Source: an uncultured Collinsella sp. (GTDB lineage Bacteria > Actinomycetota > Coriobacteriia > Coriobacteriales > Coriobacteriaceae). Taken from it: a DNA stretch of 64,000 nt. The DNA is taken from assembly GCA_900541145.1 (NCBI GenBank), contig UQIH01000001.1, positions 221,636 through 285,635 on the forward strand. The letters are read 5' to 3'. The translations under genes were made by a program, and so were the position numbers. Numbering within the stretch: position 1 is the first letter of the stretch; each line of letters starts with the position of its first letter. Positions 1-7,745 of this stretch are shown in pieces. Below the pieces are notes generated by a model that was not told where the DNA came from, did no database searches, and was given only the letters and a program-made list of their open reading frames with translations.

Positions 1-455
1 GGATTGGAGCTGGGGAGGTAACGGATTTCTAGCTCTATGCCGAGTTCTTGTAGCTCTTTGAAGGCAGCGATGTCCGTATCGTCTACGGCGACTGCGGGCG
101 TTATGGGGTGCTTGCCCTCCCCTGCCTGCATATGACCAATGCTGATCTTGGTGATCGGCACACCGCCCTTAACCAGCGCGAGCGCATCGGAGGGTGAGGC
201 CACCATGATCAGAATCAATTGGCGAGGCGTTGCGGTATGAATGACGTCGATGGTCCTTTGCACCGAGAAAAACCGCGTCCAAACGCCTTCTGGCGCCGCC
301 ACCCTCATGGGTGCCCATTGGCGCGAATCTGCCGCGATCTCATCGTTGACGATTAGGACAAGGTTGGAACCCACGGCTTCGTTCCACAGCTCAACGTCTT
401 GGCCGTAAATGAAACGGTCGTCGATGCGTGCGAGAAGAATCTTGGGTTGAGTCAT
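1..455 (-). CDS. PTS mannose-family IIB-like protein, active-site His replaced by Tyr (3' end outside window)
   Basis: The first 151 codons are present; the C-terminus runs off the left edge. The protein aligns along its length with the full IIB at 9709-10191, sharing the IIB start (ARIDDR.., then GQ) and the KGGVPI segment near residue 100. In family members the phosphorylated residue is the His of RIDxRLxHGQV. Here the segment reads RIDDRFIYGQD, so residue 17 is Tyr (codon at 405-407). It therefore probably cannot accept phosphate from IIA in the usual way. It could be a decaying duplicate or a sugar/IIA-binding regulatory protein. Start is the ATG at 455 after a modest GGGGC ribosome site. 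Confidence 0.85.
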   Translation of the reverse strand, partial: MTQPKILLARIDDRFIYGQDVELWNEAVGSNLVLIVNDEIAADSRQWAPMRVAAPEGVWTRFFSVQRTIDVIHTATPRQLILIMVASPSDALALVKGGVPITKISIGHMQAGEGKHPITPAVAVDDTDIAAFKELQELGIELEIRYLPSSN

Positions 456-612
456 CGCTGCCCCATTCTGTTTGAGACCCGTAAGAGCAAGACATCGCGT
501 CTCCAATATTAGTGCATTTAAAGTGAGAAAAGCCGTCAGAACACTTGCGCGGATTTGCGATGTCCCGTATCATAGACAGCTGTTGACGCCTCAGTTGCGC
601 CATCACATGGCC

Positions 613-688
613 GCCAGCGTAGCTCAGTTGGTAGAGCACCGCTCTCGTAAAGCGGGGGTCACCGGTTCGAGCCCGGTCGCTGGCTCCA
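613..688 (+). tRNA. tRNA-Thr (anticodon CGT)
   Basis: A full cloverleaf can be drawn: acceptor GCCAGCG paired with CGCTGGC, D-arm GCTC/GAGC, anticodon stem CCGCT/AGCGG with loop CTCGTAA, and T-arm ACCGG-TTCGAGC-CCGGT. The 3' CCA is encoded. The anticodon is CGT (646-648), which reads the threonine codon ACG. Confidence 0.97.
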
Positions 689-700
689 TTGCACAAGATA

Positions 701-722
701 GCCGCCTTCGGGCGGCTTTTTT
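701..722 (+). terminator. Terminator of tRNA-Thr
   Basis: Perfect 6-bp stem GCCGCC/GGCGGC with a TTCG tetraloop, followed by six T. It lies 13 bases after the tRNA CCA end. Confidence 0.9.
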
Positions 723-788
723 GTTGCTGATTTCGGGCGCGCTTCCGCCAATCCAAGCACAACGCCGCCGGAAACTCTCCTACTCAAC

Positions 789-838
789 AAAAGCCCCGCC
801 AACCGCAATCCCCAAAGGAACCGCGTTCAGCGGGGCCC
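789..838 (-). terminator. Probable terminator of the yhcH-family gene
   Basis: On the minus strand a GCCCCGC/GCGGGGC stem with a long, partly paired loop is followed by TTTTGTTG. It lies about 60 bases past the stop codon of the gene at 897-1370. The large loop makes it less certain than the other terminators. Confidence 0.5.
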
Positions 839-896
839 AAGCGAGCTCCCCCAAGGGATAACGCTCGCAACACGAACAGCTCAGCCGAGCAGCGCG

Positions 897-1370
897 CTAC
901 TCCTCCCAGTAAGCATCTGCAAGCAGCTTAAAGCAAATCTTCTTGACCGGCTGCGCGCCATCGCCCTGGAACTCGAGCGTGGGCATGTGAGGCTCGCCGG
1001 CAACAAACAGCGCAAACTTGTCGTCAGCAAGATCGCCGGCGATCGAGGCGTCGGAATCGACCAGATCGTAGTCGTCCTTCTCGTCAAACTCCTGAACCAG
1101 CGTCAGGCTGCCCGTGGCAACCTTAAAGGCCTCGCGACCCTCGACGTCGATCTGCAGGTCGTGATAGCGCTGATGCGTCTCATAGTGAGCCTCGGCTTCG
1201 GGACGCGTCGTGGGAGCCATGACGTTCGCAAAGACCTTGTCGCCCAGAATCGGATGGCTGCCGACCTCGAGCTTCGCCGGATCGTTCTCCTCGAGCCAGT
1301 CGATCAGCACGTCGAGGCCCTTGAGCATTCCACGGTACTCCTCGATATCGCCCAATGCACCGTAAATCAT
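897..1370 (-). CDS. YhcH/YjgK/YiaL-family protein (DUF386)
   Basis: A 157-residue protein, the usual length for this cupin-like family. Members accompany amino-sugar and sialic-acid catabolic operons, and some act as sugar anomerases. The HYETHQRYHDLQ segment (about residues 62-73) carries the histidines and acidic residues that bind metal in the family. The start ATG is preceded by GAGAGGGG. It sits at the downstream end of the amino-sugar cluster, separated from lacC by a nagA remnant. The role in anomer interconversion or related sugar handling is inferred. Confidence 0.9.
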   Translation of the reverse strand: MIYGALGDIEEYRGMLKGLDVLIDWLEENDPAKLEVGSHPILGDKVFANVMAPTTRPEAEAHYETHQRYHDLQIDVEGREAFKVATGSLTLVQEFDEKDDYDLVDSDASIAGDLADDKFALFVAGEPHMPTLEFQGDGAQPVKKICFKLLADAYWEE

Positions 1371-1402
1371 CTAAATCCCCTCTCGGATCGTTTCTTTGGC
1401 GG

Positions 1403-1537
1403 CTACTCGGCAAACGCATTACCGACGCTGTTGCCACCCACATGCGTCTCGACCAGGGTAAGGTCGGGATTGAACACGACAGTGTCGGCGTCGCGCCCCG
1501 GCATAATGCTACTGCACTTGTCGTCGACATGAGCTGG
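1403..1537 (-). pseudogene. 3' remnant of a second nagA (N-acetylglucosamine-6-phosphate deacetylase)
   Basis: The last 44 codons plus stop of a NagA-type protein are readable in frame, from PAHVDDKC through IMPGRDAD to VGNAFAE. By eye 32 of 44 residues match the C-terminus of the complete NagA at 4261-5430, and the DNA is also alike. Upstream of the PAH segment homology stops, and lacC ends at 1568, so the rest of the gene is missing. It marks a past duplication or deletion within the sugar cluster. Confidence 0.85.
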
Positions 1538-1567
1538 CAACCGATGCCGGGGCCGCAGCACAAGCTC

Positions 1568-2503
1568 CTACAGCTCGGTCACGACAACGCCGTTGTAAAC
1601 CTCGTCCCAACGATCCATAACCAAGTGGCCAGTCATGGGATCCATGGCATTGAGTTTGCCGCAGGTGTTGGCGGTACGCAGCACCGTCTCGTCGTCGGCT
1701 CCGGCAGCAATCGCATGTGCGAAGCCGGCAATGGTCGAATCGCCAGAGCCCGTAGCGTTAACGGCGGGGATATCGGGGGTCTTGGCGCGGAACGCACGGC
1801 CATTGTGGAAGCCAACTGAGCCGGCAGCGCCCATGGATACGACGACCCAGGGGATATCGGAGAAGCGGGCGTCAGAGGCGAGCGCGGAACGGAGCTCGTC
1901 CACATCGTCGGTGGTAAAGCTCGTGCCCAGAAGGCCGTTAATTTCGGTCAGGTTAGGCTTAACCAGCTCAGGCTTGACCTCGGACTTGAGCGCAGCCTCA
2001 AGCGAGGCACCCGAGGTATCGAGCAGCACCTTGGCGCCGGCGTTCTCGGCAATGCCCGTGATCTTGGCATAGTAGTCCGCCTCGACGCCGCGGGGCAGCG
2101 AACCCGAGATGGTAACGACATCGGCCTTGCTCGCAAGCTCGGCGAACTTGGCGGTAAAGGCATCGAGCTCCTCGGGGGCAATCGTCGGGCCGCTCTCGAG
2201 CAGCTCGGTCTGGTTGCCGGCATGAAGGATATTGAGGCAGATGCGGGTCTCGCCCTTGATGGGCACAAAATCATTCTTAATGCCGTTGGCATCCATGAGC
2301 TCGGCCATATAGGCGCCCATATGACCACCAAGCAGGCCGGTTGCCACGACATCGTCGCCCAGCTGGCCCAGGACGCGGGCCACGTTGAGGCCCTTACCGC
2401 CGGCGGTCTTTTCGGGCGTCACGCGGTTGACGTCGTCGATAATGAGCTCATCAAGCTGATAGCGCGTATCGACGGACGGGTTCATCGTAACGGTGAGGAT
2501 CAT
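1568..2503 (-). CDS. lacC: Tagatose-6-phosphate kinase / 1-phosphofructokinase family (LacC-like)
   Basis: A PfkB-fold sugar-phosphate kinase of 311 residues. The N-terminus MILTVTMNPSVDTRY and the KTAGGKGLNVARVLG segment match LacC/FruK proteins, and the C-terminal ATGSGDS motif holds the catalytic Asp and anion hole. LacC phosphorylates tagatose-6-phosphate to tagatose-1,6-bisphosphate, which fits a GalNAc pathway downstream of NagA and AgaS. I chose the ATG at 2503 because GATAAGGAGCTAGAA precedes it; the in-frame start 13 codons upstream lacks this. Fructose-1-phosphate as the substrate cannot be excluded. No bisphosphate aldolase is visible nearby. Confidence 0.88.
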   Translation of the reverse strand: MILTVTMNPSVDTRYQLDELIIDDVNRVTPEKTAGGKGLNVARVLGQLGDDVVATGLLGGHMGAYMAELMDANGIKNDFVPIKGETRICLNILHAGNQTELLESGPTIAPEELDAFTAKFAELASKADVVTISGSLPRGVEADYYAKITGIAENAGAKVLLDTSGASLEAALKSEVKPELVKPNLTEINGLLGTSFTTDDVDELRSALASDARFSDIPWVVVSMGAAGSVGFHNGRAFRAKTPDIPAVNATGSGDSTIAGFAHAIAAGADDETVLRTANTCGKLNAMDPMTGHLVMDRWDEVYNGVVVTEL

Positions 2504-2562
2504 TTCTAGCTCCTTATCTCGCAGGCTCCTTATGCCTTGCAAAACGAATTGGCTACATGCGA

Positions 2563-3444
2563 CTACAGAATCTCGATTGTGAACGAGCGCACGATGGTTT
2601 CTTTGGGCTTGGCGATAAGGCAGCCGCGCTTGTGCTCAAGCACGTCATCCTCATCGGAACAGGTCGAGAGGCCGCCCCAGGGTTCAACTGCCACAAAATC
2701 ACCCTCGGGCTTGCTCCACACAATGAGGTACGGGAAGCCCTCAAAGCTCAGGCGAACGCCCTTGTCCTCGCCCTTTTTGGAAAGCGTGACCTGACGGCTC
2801 TCGAGCACGTCAAAGATGGTCTCCGCAAAATCGAAGAGCTCATGCGACAAAGGCAGCGTCTTTCCCACCATGGGGTTTTTGGAGCGCCTGTCCACATCAA
2901 TCAATCCGGTCGAGGGAACGGCGGTGCAGAGCTCCGCAGCCTCGTCTTTCTCAAAACGCAACTCGTAGTCCGTATAGGACTCACCCTCGTCGAGCGGACA
3001 CCTAAAGCCGGGGTGTCCACCGATAAAGAAAGGCATGTCCTCGGTGCCCTCGTTGGTAACCTCATAGGAGACACGCACGGCGGCGTCCTCGAGCGTATAG
3101 CGGGCGACAAGTTTAAACGGATACGGATAATCGCTCAGCAGCGCGGCGTTATCCTCGGATGCCAGGCACATAGCCAGCTCGTTTGTGCTTTGGCTCAACA
3201 GCTTCCACTCCTGCTTGCGCGCAAAGCCGTGGCGGGCGAGCTTCACATGATGTCCGGCAAACGTCATGGCGCTGTTATCGCGCAAACCTCCGCAAATCGG
3301 GAAGCAAATCGGTGCCTGGCCGGACCACACGGCGGGATCGCCCTGCCACAAGTACTCGCGACCTCCAGCCTCAATCGAGGTAAACGAGCCGCCGGCCGTG
3401 GAGACCTTGATAGAAATCGAATCGTTAGAGAGAGCGTATTCCAT
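2563..3444 (-). CDS. Aldose 1-epimerase family protein (LacX-like)
   Basis: A galactose-mutarotase-fold protein of 293 residues. It has the family's catalytic-type His in RHGFAR, GGHPGFRCP in the middle and WSKPEGDFVAVEPW near the C-terminus. LacX-like members are often found beside lacC-type genes and are thought to interconvert sugar anomers. The ATG at 3444 follows CGAAAGGATGG at good spacing. It lies 59 bases upstream of lacC on the same strand and is probably cotranscribed. Substrate is unknown. Confidence 0.88.
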   Translation of the reverse strand: MEYALSNDSISIKVSTAGGSFTSIEAGGREYLWQGDPAVWSGQAPICFPICGGLRDNSAMTFAGHHVKLARHGFARKQEWKLLSQSTNELAMCLASEDNAALLSDYPYPFKLVARYTLEDAAVRVSYEVTNEGTEDMPFFIGGHPGFRCPLDEGESYTDYELRFEKDEAAELCTAVPSTGLIDVDRRSKNPMVGKTLPLSHELFDFAETIFDVLESRQVTLSKKGEDKGVRLSFEGFPYLIVWSKPEGDFVAVEPWGGLSTCSDEDDVLEHKRGCLIAKPKETIVRSFTIEIL

Positions 3445-3600
3445 TGTCCATCCTTTCGAACAACTGCTTTTTGCTCGCAAGAACCCGTCTCGGCCCTGAC
3501 CAAAGGACAAACCCGCACGTTCATCGATGCGTCCGGTTTCCCAGGCATGCAACGGGGTACCATACAGACATTGATGCAATTACAGCTGAAAGGCCTTCTT

Positions 3601-4185
3601 ATGCGAACCATCATCCTTTATGCCTCACGCCACCACGGCAATACGAAAAAGCTCGTGGACGCCATCGTCGAGGCGCACCCCGAAATCGATACCCTCGACG
3701 TGAAGTCACTCGGTAAAAACGAGTACCCCGACCTGCACGAATACCATCTAATCGGCGTCGCCACGGGCATTTATTACTCCGAGATCGACAAAGATATGGC
3801 GCGCGTGCTCACGAACGTGCTGCAGCCGCAGGACAAGGTGTTTGGCCTTATGACCTACGGTGGCAAAAACAAGTGGTACGGCAAGGATATCGATGGCATC
3901 TGCCGCATGAGGCAGGCCATCTTTATGGGTGTCTACGGCTGTCCCGGCTTTGATACGTGGGGGCCGTTCAAACTCACCGGCGGCGTCCAGAAGGGACACC
4001 CGACCGCTGAGGAAATTAAGGGCGCCGTCGACTTCTTCGACAAGATCGAAGACGAGTATGGCGACATCATCGTCGAAGAGTACACCAAGCGCGAGAAGCG
4101 TCTAGCATACGAAAAGGAGCATCCCGCGGGGGGCCTTGTGGCCGGCGTCAAGCGCACGGCAAAGAAGATCGCTAACAAGCTGTAA
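3601..4185 (+). CDS. Flavodoxin-domain protein
   Basis: A 194-residue protein starting MRTIILYASRHHGNTKKL, the flavodoxin FMN-phosphate loop pattern. A GIYYSEIDKD segment and a TYGGKNKW segment are also consistent with FMN binding. The C-terminal 40 residues are basic and charged. It is the only plus-strand gene in the sugar cluster and has its own terminator, so it is probably an insertion into the cluster and not part of the pathway. The start follows GAAAGG, about 10 bases away. The electron-transfer partner is unknown. Confidence 0.85.
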   Translation: MRTIILYASRHHGNTKKLVDAIVEAHPEIDTLDVKSLGKNEYPDLHEYHLIGVATGIYYSEIDKDMARVLTNVLQPQDKVFGLMTYGGKNKWYGKDIDGICRMRQAIFMGVYGCPGFDTWGPFKLTGGVQKGHPTAEEIKGAVDFFDKIEDEYGDIIVEEYTKREKRLAYEKEHPAGGLVAGVKRTAKKIANKL

Positions 4186-4216
4186 CTGTTAAGGTGCTTT
4201 TGAGCGTTTAACCCAT

Positions 4217-4254
4217 ACGGCGGGTCCGAGCAGATTCGGGCCCGCCGTCTTTTT
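4217..4254 (+). terminator. Terminator of the flavodoxin gene
   Basis: ACGGCGGGTCCGA pairs with TCGGGCCCGCCGT (one G-U pair) and is followed by a T-rich tract. It lies between the convergent flavodoxin and nagA genes. Confidence 0.88.
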
Positions 4255-4260
4255 CTATCG

Positions 4261-5430
4261 TTAATCGGTAAAGGCGTTGCCGACGCTCTGGCCGCCAACA
4301 TACGTCTCGACGAGGGTGAGCTCATGGTCGAACACGACAAAGTCGGCGTCGCGACCCGGCATGATGCTGCCGCACTTATCCTCGATGTGCGCAGAGCGAG
4401 CCGGCACCTCGGTTGCCATGCGAATGGCGATATCGGCGCTGGCGATGCCCCAGTCGACGATGTTCTTGACGCCCTGGGCAAGCGTGAGCACCGAGCCGGC
4501 AATGCTTTTGCCGTCGGCGAGCCAGCACAGGTTGTCCTTCATGATGACGTCCATGCCACCACTGGTGTAGCTGCCCTCGGGCATGCCGCCGCAGCCCAGG
4601 CAGTCGGTGATGAGCACCGTGTGCTGCCAGCCCTTTGCCTGCAGCAGTGCCTTGATGGCGGCAGGGTTTACGTGCTTGCCGTCACAGATGATCTCGGCGT
4701 AGGTCTCGGGCGTGGACATGGCAGCACCCACGACACCGGGCTCACGGTGATGCAGACCGCGCTGGCCGTTATAGGTATGCGTAAAGCAGCTGGCACCGGC
4801 ATTGATAGCGGCGATGCACTCATCGTAGGTGGCGTCGGAGTGACCGATGCTGGTCACCACGCCCTTGGCGTTCAGAGCAGCCGCATAAGCAGCGGCACCG
4901 TCGCGCTCGGCGGCCATGGCGCTCTTAACGATGCGACCGCCCGCAGCCTCCTGCCACTGGTCGAAAACCTCCTCGGAGGGGTCAATCAGGTAAGCGGGGT
5001 TCTGCGCGCCCACGTGCTTCATGGTAAAGAAGGGGCCCTCCAGGTAGATGCCCTGAATGCGGGCACCGCAGAAGTCGGGGCCGCGGCCCTCGTCCGCCTT
5101 GGCGATAGCAGCGCAGGCGTCCTTGATCTGTTCGACGCCATCGGTGAACGTCGTGGGCAGCCAGCTGGTGGTACCGCGACGGGCGAGCTCGGTTGAGCTG
5201 ATATCGATGCCCTCGGGATCGTTATCGGTAGTTGAGTGGTTGTAGAAGCCATGGATGTGAGTATCGACCATACCCGGTGCGATCCACGATCCCGTGTAGT
5301 CCTTAATCTCGCAAGAGGGCTCGTCGGCCTGCCAGGCGCCAAAAACGCCATCCTCGACCATAAGATAGCCGCCCAGTTGCGGGCCTGCCGGCAAGAAGAA
5401 CTTGTCAGCCTTAATTGCGTACGTGCTCAT
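4261..5430 (-). CDS. nagA: N-acetylglucosamine/N-acetylgalactosamine-6-phosphate deacetylase
   Basis: An amidohydrolase of 389 residues that removes acetate from GlcNAc-6-P or GalNAc-6-P. Visible motifs are the metal-binding DTHIHG (His58, His60), YLEGPFF with the metal Glu, GHSDATYDE, the FTHTYNGQRG loop, catalytic-type LITDCLG, and the C-terminal IMPGRDADFVV. The ATG at 5430 has AAGGAG six bases upstream, better than the in-frame GTG before it. Being next to agaS and a mannose-family PTS favours the AgaA role in GalNAc catabolism. A truncated copy of its 3' end is at 1403-1537. Confidence 0.94.
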   Translation of the reverse strand: MSTYAIKADKFFLPAGPQLGGYLMVEDGVFGAWQADEPSCEIKDYTGSWIAPGMVDTHIHGFYNHSTTDNDPEGIDISSTELARRGTTSWLPTTFTDGVEQIKDACAAIAKADEGRGPDFCGARIQGIYLEGPFFTMKHVGAQNPAYLIDPSEEVFDQWQEAAGGRIVKSAMAAERDGAAAYAAALNAKGVVTSIGHSDATYDECIAAINAGASCFTHTYNGQRGLHHREPGVVGAAMSTPETYAEIICDGKHVNPAAIKALLQAKGWQHTVLITDCLGCGGMPEGSYTSGGMDVIMKDNLCWLADGKSIAGSVLTLAQGVKNIVDWGIASADIAIRMATEVPARSAHIEDKCGSIMPGRDADFVVFDHELTLVETYVGGQSVGNAFTD

Positions 5431-5490
5431 ATGCACTCCTTGCTTCTAAAGCAGTTGACTGTAGTGATGCTTATACCCAGCTCACGTAAA

Positions 5491-5529
5491 ACAAAAAGCG
5501 CCCGCCCGCCGTTATGAGCGGACGGGCGC
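5491..5529 (-). terminator. Terminator of agaS
   Basis: On the minus strand GCGCCCGTCCGC pairs with GCGGGCGGGCGC (one mismatch), followed by TTTTTGTTTT. It lies just past the agaS stop codon, so nagA is probably transcribed separately or by read-through. Confidence 0.9.
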
Positions 5530-5547
5530 CCTTACAGGGGGACGCGA

Positions 5548-6714
5548 TTAAGCGGTGAAGGGGTGAATCGTCACGCCCTTAACCACGCGGTTGACCGTGC
5601 CGGTGGGGCTCGGCGTATCGGGCGTGTTGCCCACGCGCACGGAGTTGAGCAGGCTGATAGCCTGGGCAAACATCACGAACGGCAGAGCAAGGTAGCCCTC
5701 GGGAAGTGCCTCGTAGCCCTTAAAGGTGAAGGACTCGCCCTCGTAGACGGTGGCACCTTCCTGCTGAACGGCGATGGTGTGCTGAGCGATCTCGTCGCCA
5801 CCGATCTCGTTGAGGATGTCGATGTCGTACTGACGGGTGTAGGCGTCGTTATTGACGAACACGAAGACGAGCGTCTTATCGTCGACGAAGGACTTAGGTC
5901 CATGACGATAGCCCATGGAGGTGTCGTAGGAAGTAGCGACCAGACCGTGAGCGAGCTCGAGGATCTTGAGCTGGCTCTCCTGGGCAAGACCACCGAAGGA
6001 GCCAGAACCCAAGTAGGTCACGCGGTTGAAATCGCCAGCCAGGTAATCGGCGATCTCAGGCTCACGGGAGATGACCTCCTCGCCCATCTTGGCAATCGTC
6101 TCGACCCACTCGGCCTTCTGCTCGTCAGAGGCAGTGTCGAAAATAAGGGTGGAGAGCAGGGTCATGCAGGAATAAGAACCGGTCATGGCGAAGCCCTTGT
6201 CGTTGGCGCGCGGAATGAGCAGCGTCAGCGCGTTAGGATCATCGGCAGACTCGACGGCGAGCTTGCCCTCGGGAGCGCAGGTGATGTTGAGGAACTTGAC
6301 GTTGTGGACGAGCTCCTTGGCAACGGCAACGGCGGCAAGGCTCTCGGGGCTGTTGCCAGAGCGGGCAAAGGAAACCACGAGCGTGGGATCCTCGGCGCGC
6401 AGGAAGTCGCGCGGGGCGCTCACGATGTCGGTCGTGGCGATGGGCTTAAAGTCGTAGAGATCAGTGTTGCCAGCGTGACGCAGGTACGGGGCGCAGGTAT
6501 CGCCAACGTAGTCGGACGTACCGGCACCGGTGAAGACAACGGACAGACGCCCCTCGCCCATAGCGCGAGCCTCGGCCAGGAAGGCCTCGATGGCCTCCTT
6601 GTTCTCGCGATAGATGTTGAGCGTATCACGCCAAAGCTCGGGCTGCTGAGCAATCTCGGCCGTGGTGATCTGGGCGCCGAGCTCGGTGAGTTCATCGACA
6701 CTCTTCTCGAACAT
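5548..6714 (-). CDS. agaS: AgaS-type galactosamine-6-phosphate deaminase/isomerase (two SIS domains)
   Basis: A 388-residue protein with two sugar-isomerase domains. The first has FTGAGTSDYVGD (about residues 61-72) and SFARSGNSPES; the second has YLGSGSFGGLAQESQLKILE and the SYDTSMGYRHGPKSF segment near residues 275-290. AgaS converts galactosamine-6-phosphate to tagatose-6-phosphate and ammonia, joining NagA and LacC into a GalNAc route. The ATG follows AGAGAGG. A TATAAT box and a candidate repressor site lie upstream. Confidence 0.92.
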   Translation of the reverse strand: MFEKSVDELTELGAQITTAEIAQQPELWRDTLNIYRENKEAIEAFLAEARAMGEGRLSVVFTGAGTSDYVGDTCAPYLRHAGNTDLYDFKPIATTDIVSAPRDFLRAEDPTLVVSFARSGNSPESLAAVAVAKELVHNVKFLNITCAPEGKLAVESADDPNALTLLIPRANDKGFAMTGSYSCMTLLSTLIFDTASDEQKAEWVETIAKMGEEVISREPEIADYLAGDFNRVTYLGSGSFGGLAQESQLKILELAHGLVATSYDTSMGYRHGPKSFVDDKTLVFVFVNNDAYTRQYDIDILNEIGGDEIAQHTIAVQQEGATVYEGESFTFKGYEALPEGYLALPFVMFAQAISLLNSVRVGNTPDTPSPTGTVNRVVKGVTIHPFTA

Positions 6715-6753
6715 TTCTAATACCTCTCTCTAGAAGTAATCCTCTGACGTGCA

Positions 6754-6792
6754 ATTATACACTTCGGTTGGTTATCTGGTAGTAACCAGTTA
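6754..6792 (-). promoter_or_regulatory. agaS promoter with candidate AgaR operator
   Basis: On the minus strand a perfect TATAAT lies at 6754-6759. Upstream, at 6776-6789, is the perfect inverted repeat CTGGT-N4-ACCAG, extended by matching flanking TA. It covers the expected -35 region, a typical place for a repressor. A near copy lies at the PTS promoter. Confidence 0.72.
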
Positions 6793-6828
6793 AATGCAAA
6801 GAATCACCATATGGAAACGATGCGAGCA

Positions 6829-7560
6829 CTAGTTACTGCGCTGGTGGTAAACCTTGTATTTAAACTGATCGGCACGAGCAACCGAGAGTGTGTACTCCAC
6901 TACCTCGTTTGACTCGTTATACGTAGTCCTGACCAAATCGAGCACAGGCGAGCCCTCGACAATTCCCAAAAGGTGGGCATCGGTGGGACGGGCTATGCTC
7001 GCATAGAACTCCTCTTCGGCCACGCGAATCTTTTGCTGAAAGTCCTGCTCAATCACATCGTAAAGCGGCTTACGCTCCAGCAGCGGTCGCTTTAGGGACA
7101 GAAATTGACGAACCGGTAGATAGCTGCGTTCGACCATCATGGGCATGTTGTCGGCAGAACGAAGGCGCTTGAGCTTAAAAATGCGATCACCGATGCGCAA
7201 TCCCATATGCTCGGCCAGATTCTTATCGGCCTCCATCTCGCAAAACTCGAGAATCGTGGTCTCGGGTTCTCGACCCATCGCGCGCATCTGCTCGGTAAAG
7301 CTGTAGGACTGCATAAGATTGGTTGCCTTTGCCGAACGGTCGGTCACAAAGGTACCGCGACCGTGCTGCCGAACCACCAGTCCTAAACGCTCCAGTTCCT
7401 GCAGAGCCAGGCGTACCGTAGTGCGCGAGAGACCATAGCGCTCTGAAAGTTCGCGCTCGGAAGGAATCATGTCACCGGCGCGATATTCATGGTCGATCTT
7501 TTCGGTCAGAATATCGACCAGCTGATCGTACAGCGGTTGCTTACGCGCTCCGATCGCCAT
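6829..7560 (-). CDS. GntR/HutC-family transcriptional repressor of the sugar cluster
   Basis: A 243-residue regulator: an N-terminal winged helix (about 10-75) with IPSERELSERYGLSRTTVR as the recognition helix-turn-helix, then a UTRA effector domain to the end. HutC-subfamily members near aga/nag genes usually sense amino-sugar phosphates. Its position between the PTS and agaS, and the two similar palindromes at those promoters, point to local repression. The ATG follows GGGAGGATAGG. It resembles AgaR/NagR in role, but the effector is inferred. Confidence 0.92.
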   Translation of the reverse strand: MAIGARKQPLYDQLVDILTEKIDHEYRAGDMIPSERELSERYGLSRTTVRLALQELERLGLVVRQHGRGTFVTDRSAKATNLMQSYSFTEQMRAMGREPETTILEFCEMEADKNLAEHMGLRIGDRIFKLKRLRSADNMPMMVERSYLPVRQFLSLKRPLLERKPLYDVIEQDFQQKIRVAEEEFYASIARPTDAHLLGIVEGSPVLDLVRTTYNESNEVVEYTLSVARADQFKYKVYHQRSN

Positions 7561-7609
7561 CCTATCCTCCCTTTTGCTCGAATTCGGCTAACTACCTAGG
7601 GTGTTAAGC

Positions 7610-7639
7610 ATTATCAGTCTGCAACACCCGAATCATCAA
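7610..7639 (-). promoter_or_regulatory. Probable promoter of the GntR repressor gene
   Basis: Minus-strand TTGATG (7634-7639) and GATAAT (7610-7615) are separated by 18 bases. The site lies just past the PTS terminator, so the repressor can be transcribed independently of the PTS genes. Confidence 0.6.
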
Positions 7640-7645
7640 GAAAAC

Positions 7646-7679
7646 AAAAGCCGCGTGCTCGAAAGAGCGCGCGGCTTTT
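7646..7679 (-). terminator. Terminator of the PTS operon
   Basis: AAAAGCCGCG(C)GCTC pairs with GAGC(A)CGCGGCTTTT around a four-base loop, followed on the minus strand by a T-rich run. It ends the IIA-IID operon. Confidence 0.9.
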
Positions 7680-7745
7680 AACATACACATGGCTTAAGGG
7701 GTCGGGGTGTGAGCCGCGTAGGGACACACCCCTCAAGCTAGAGCC

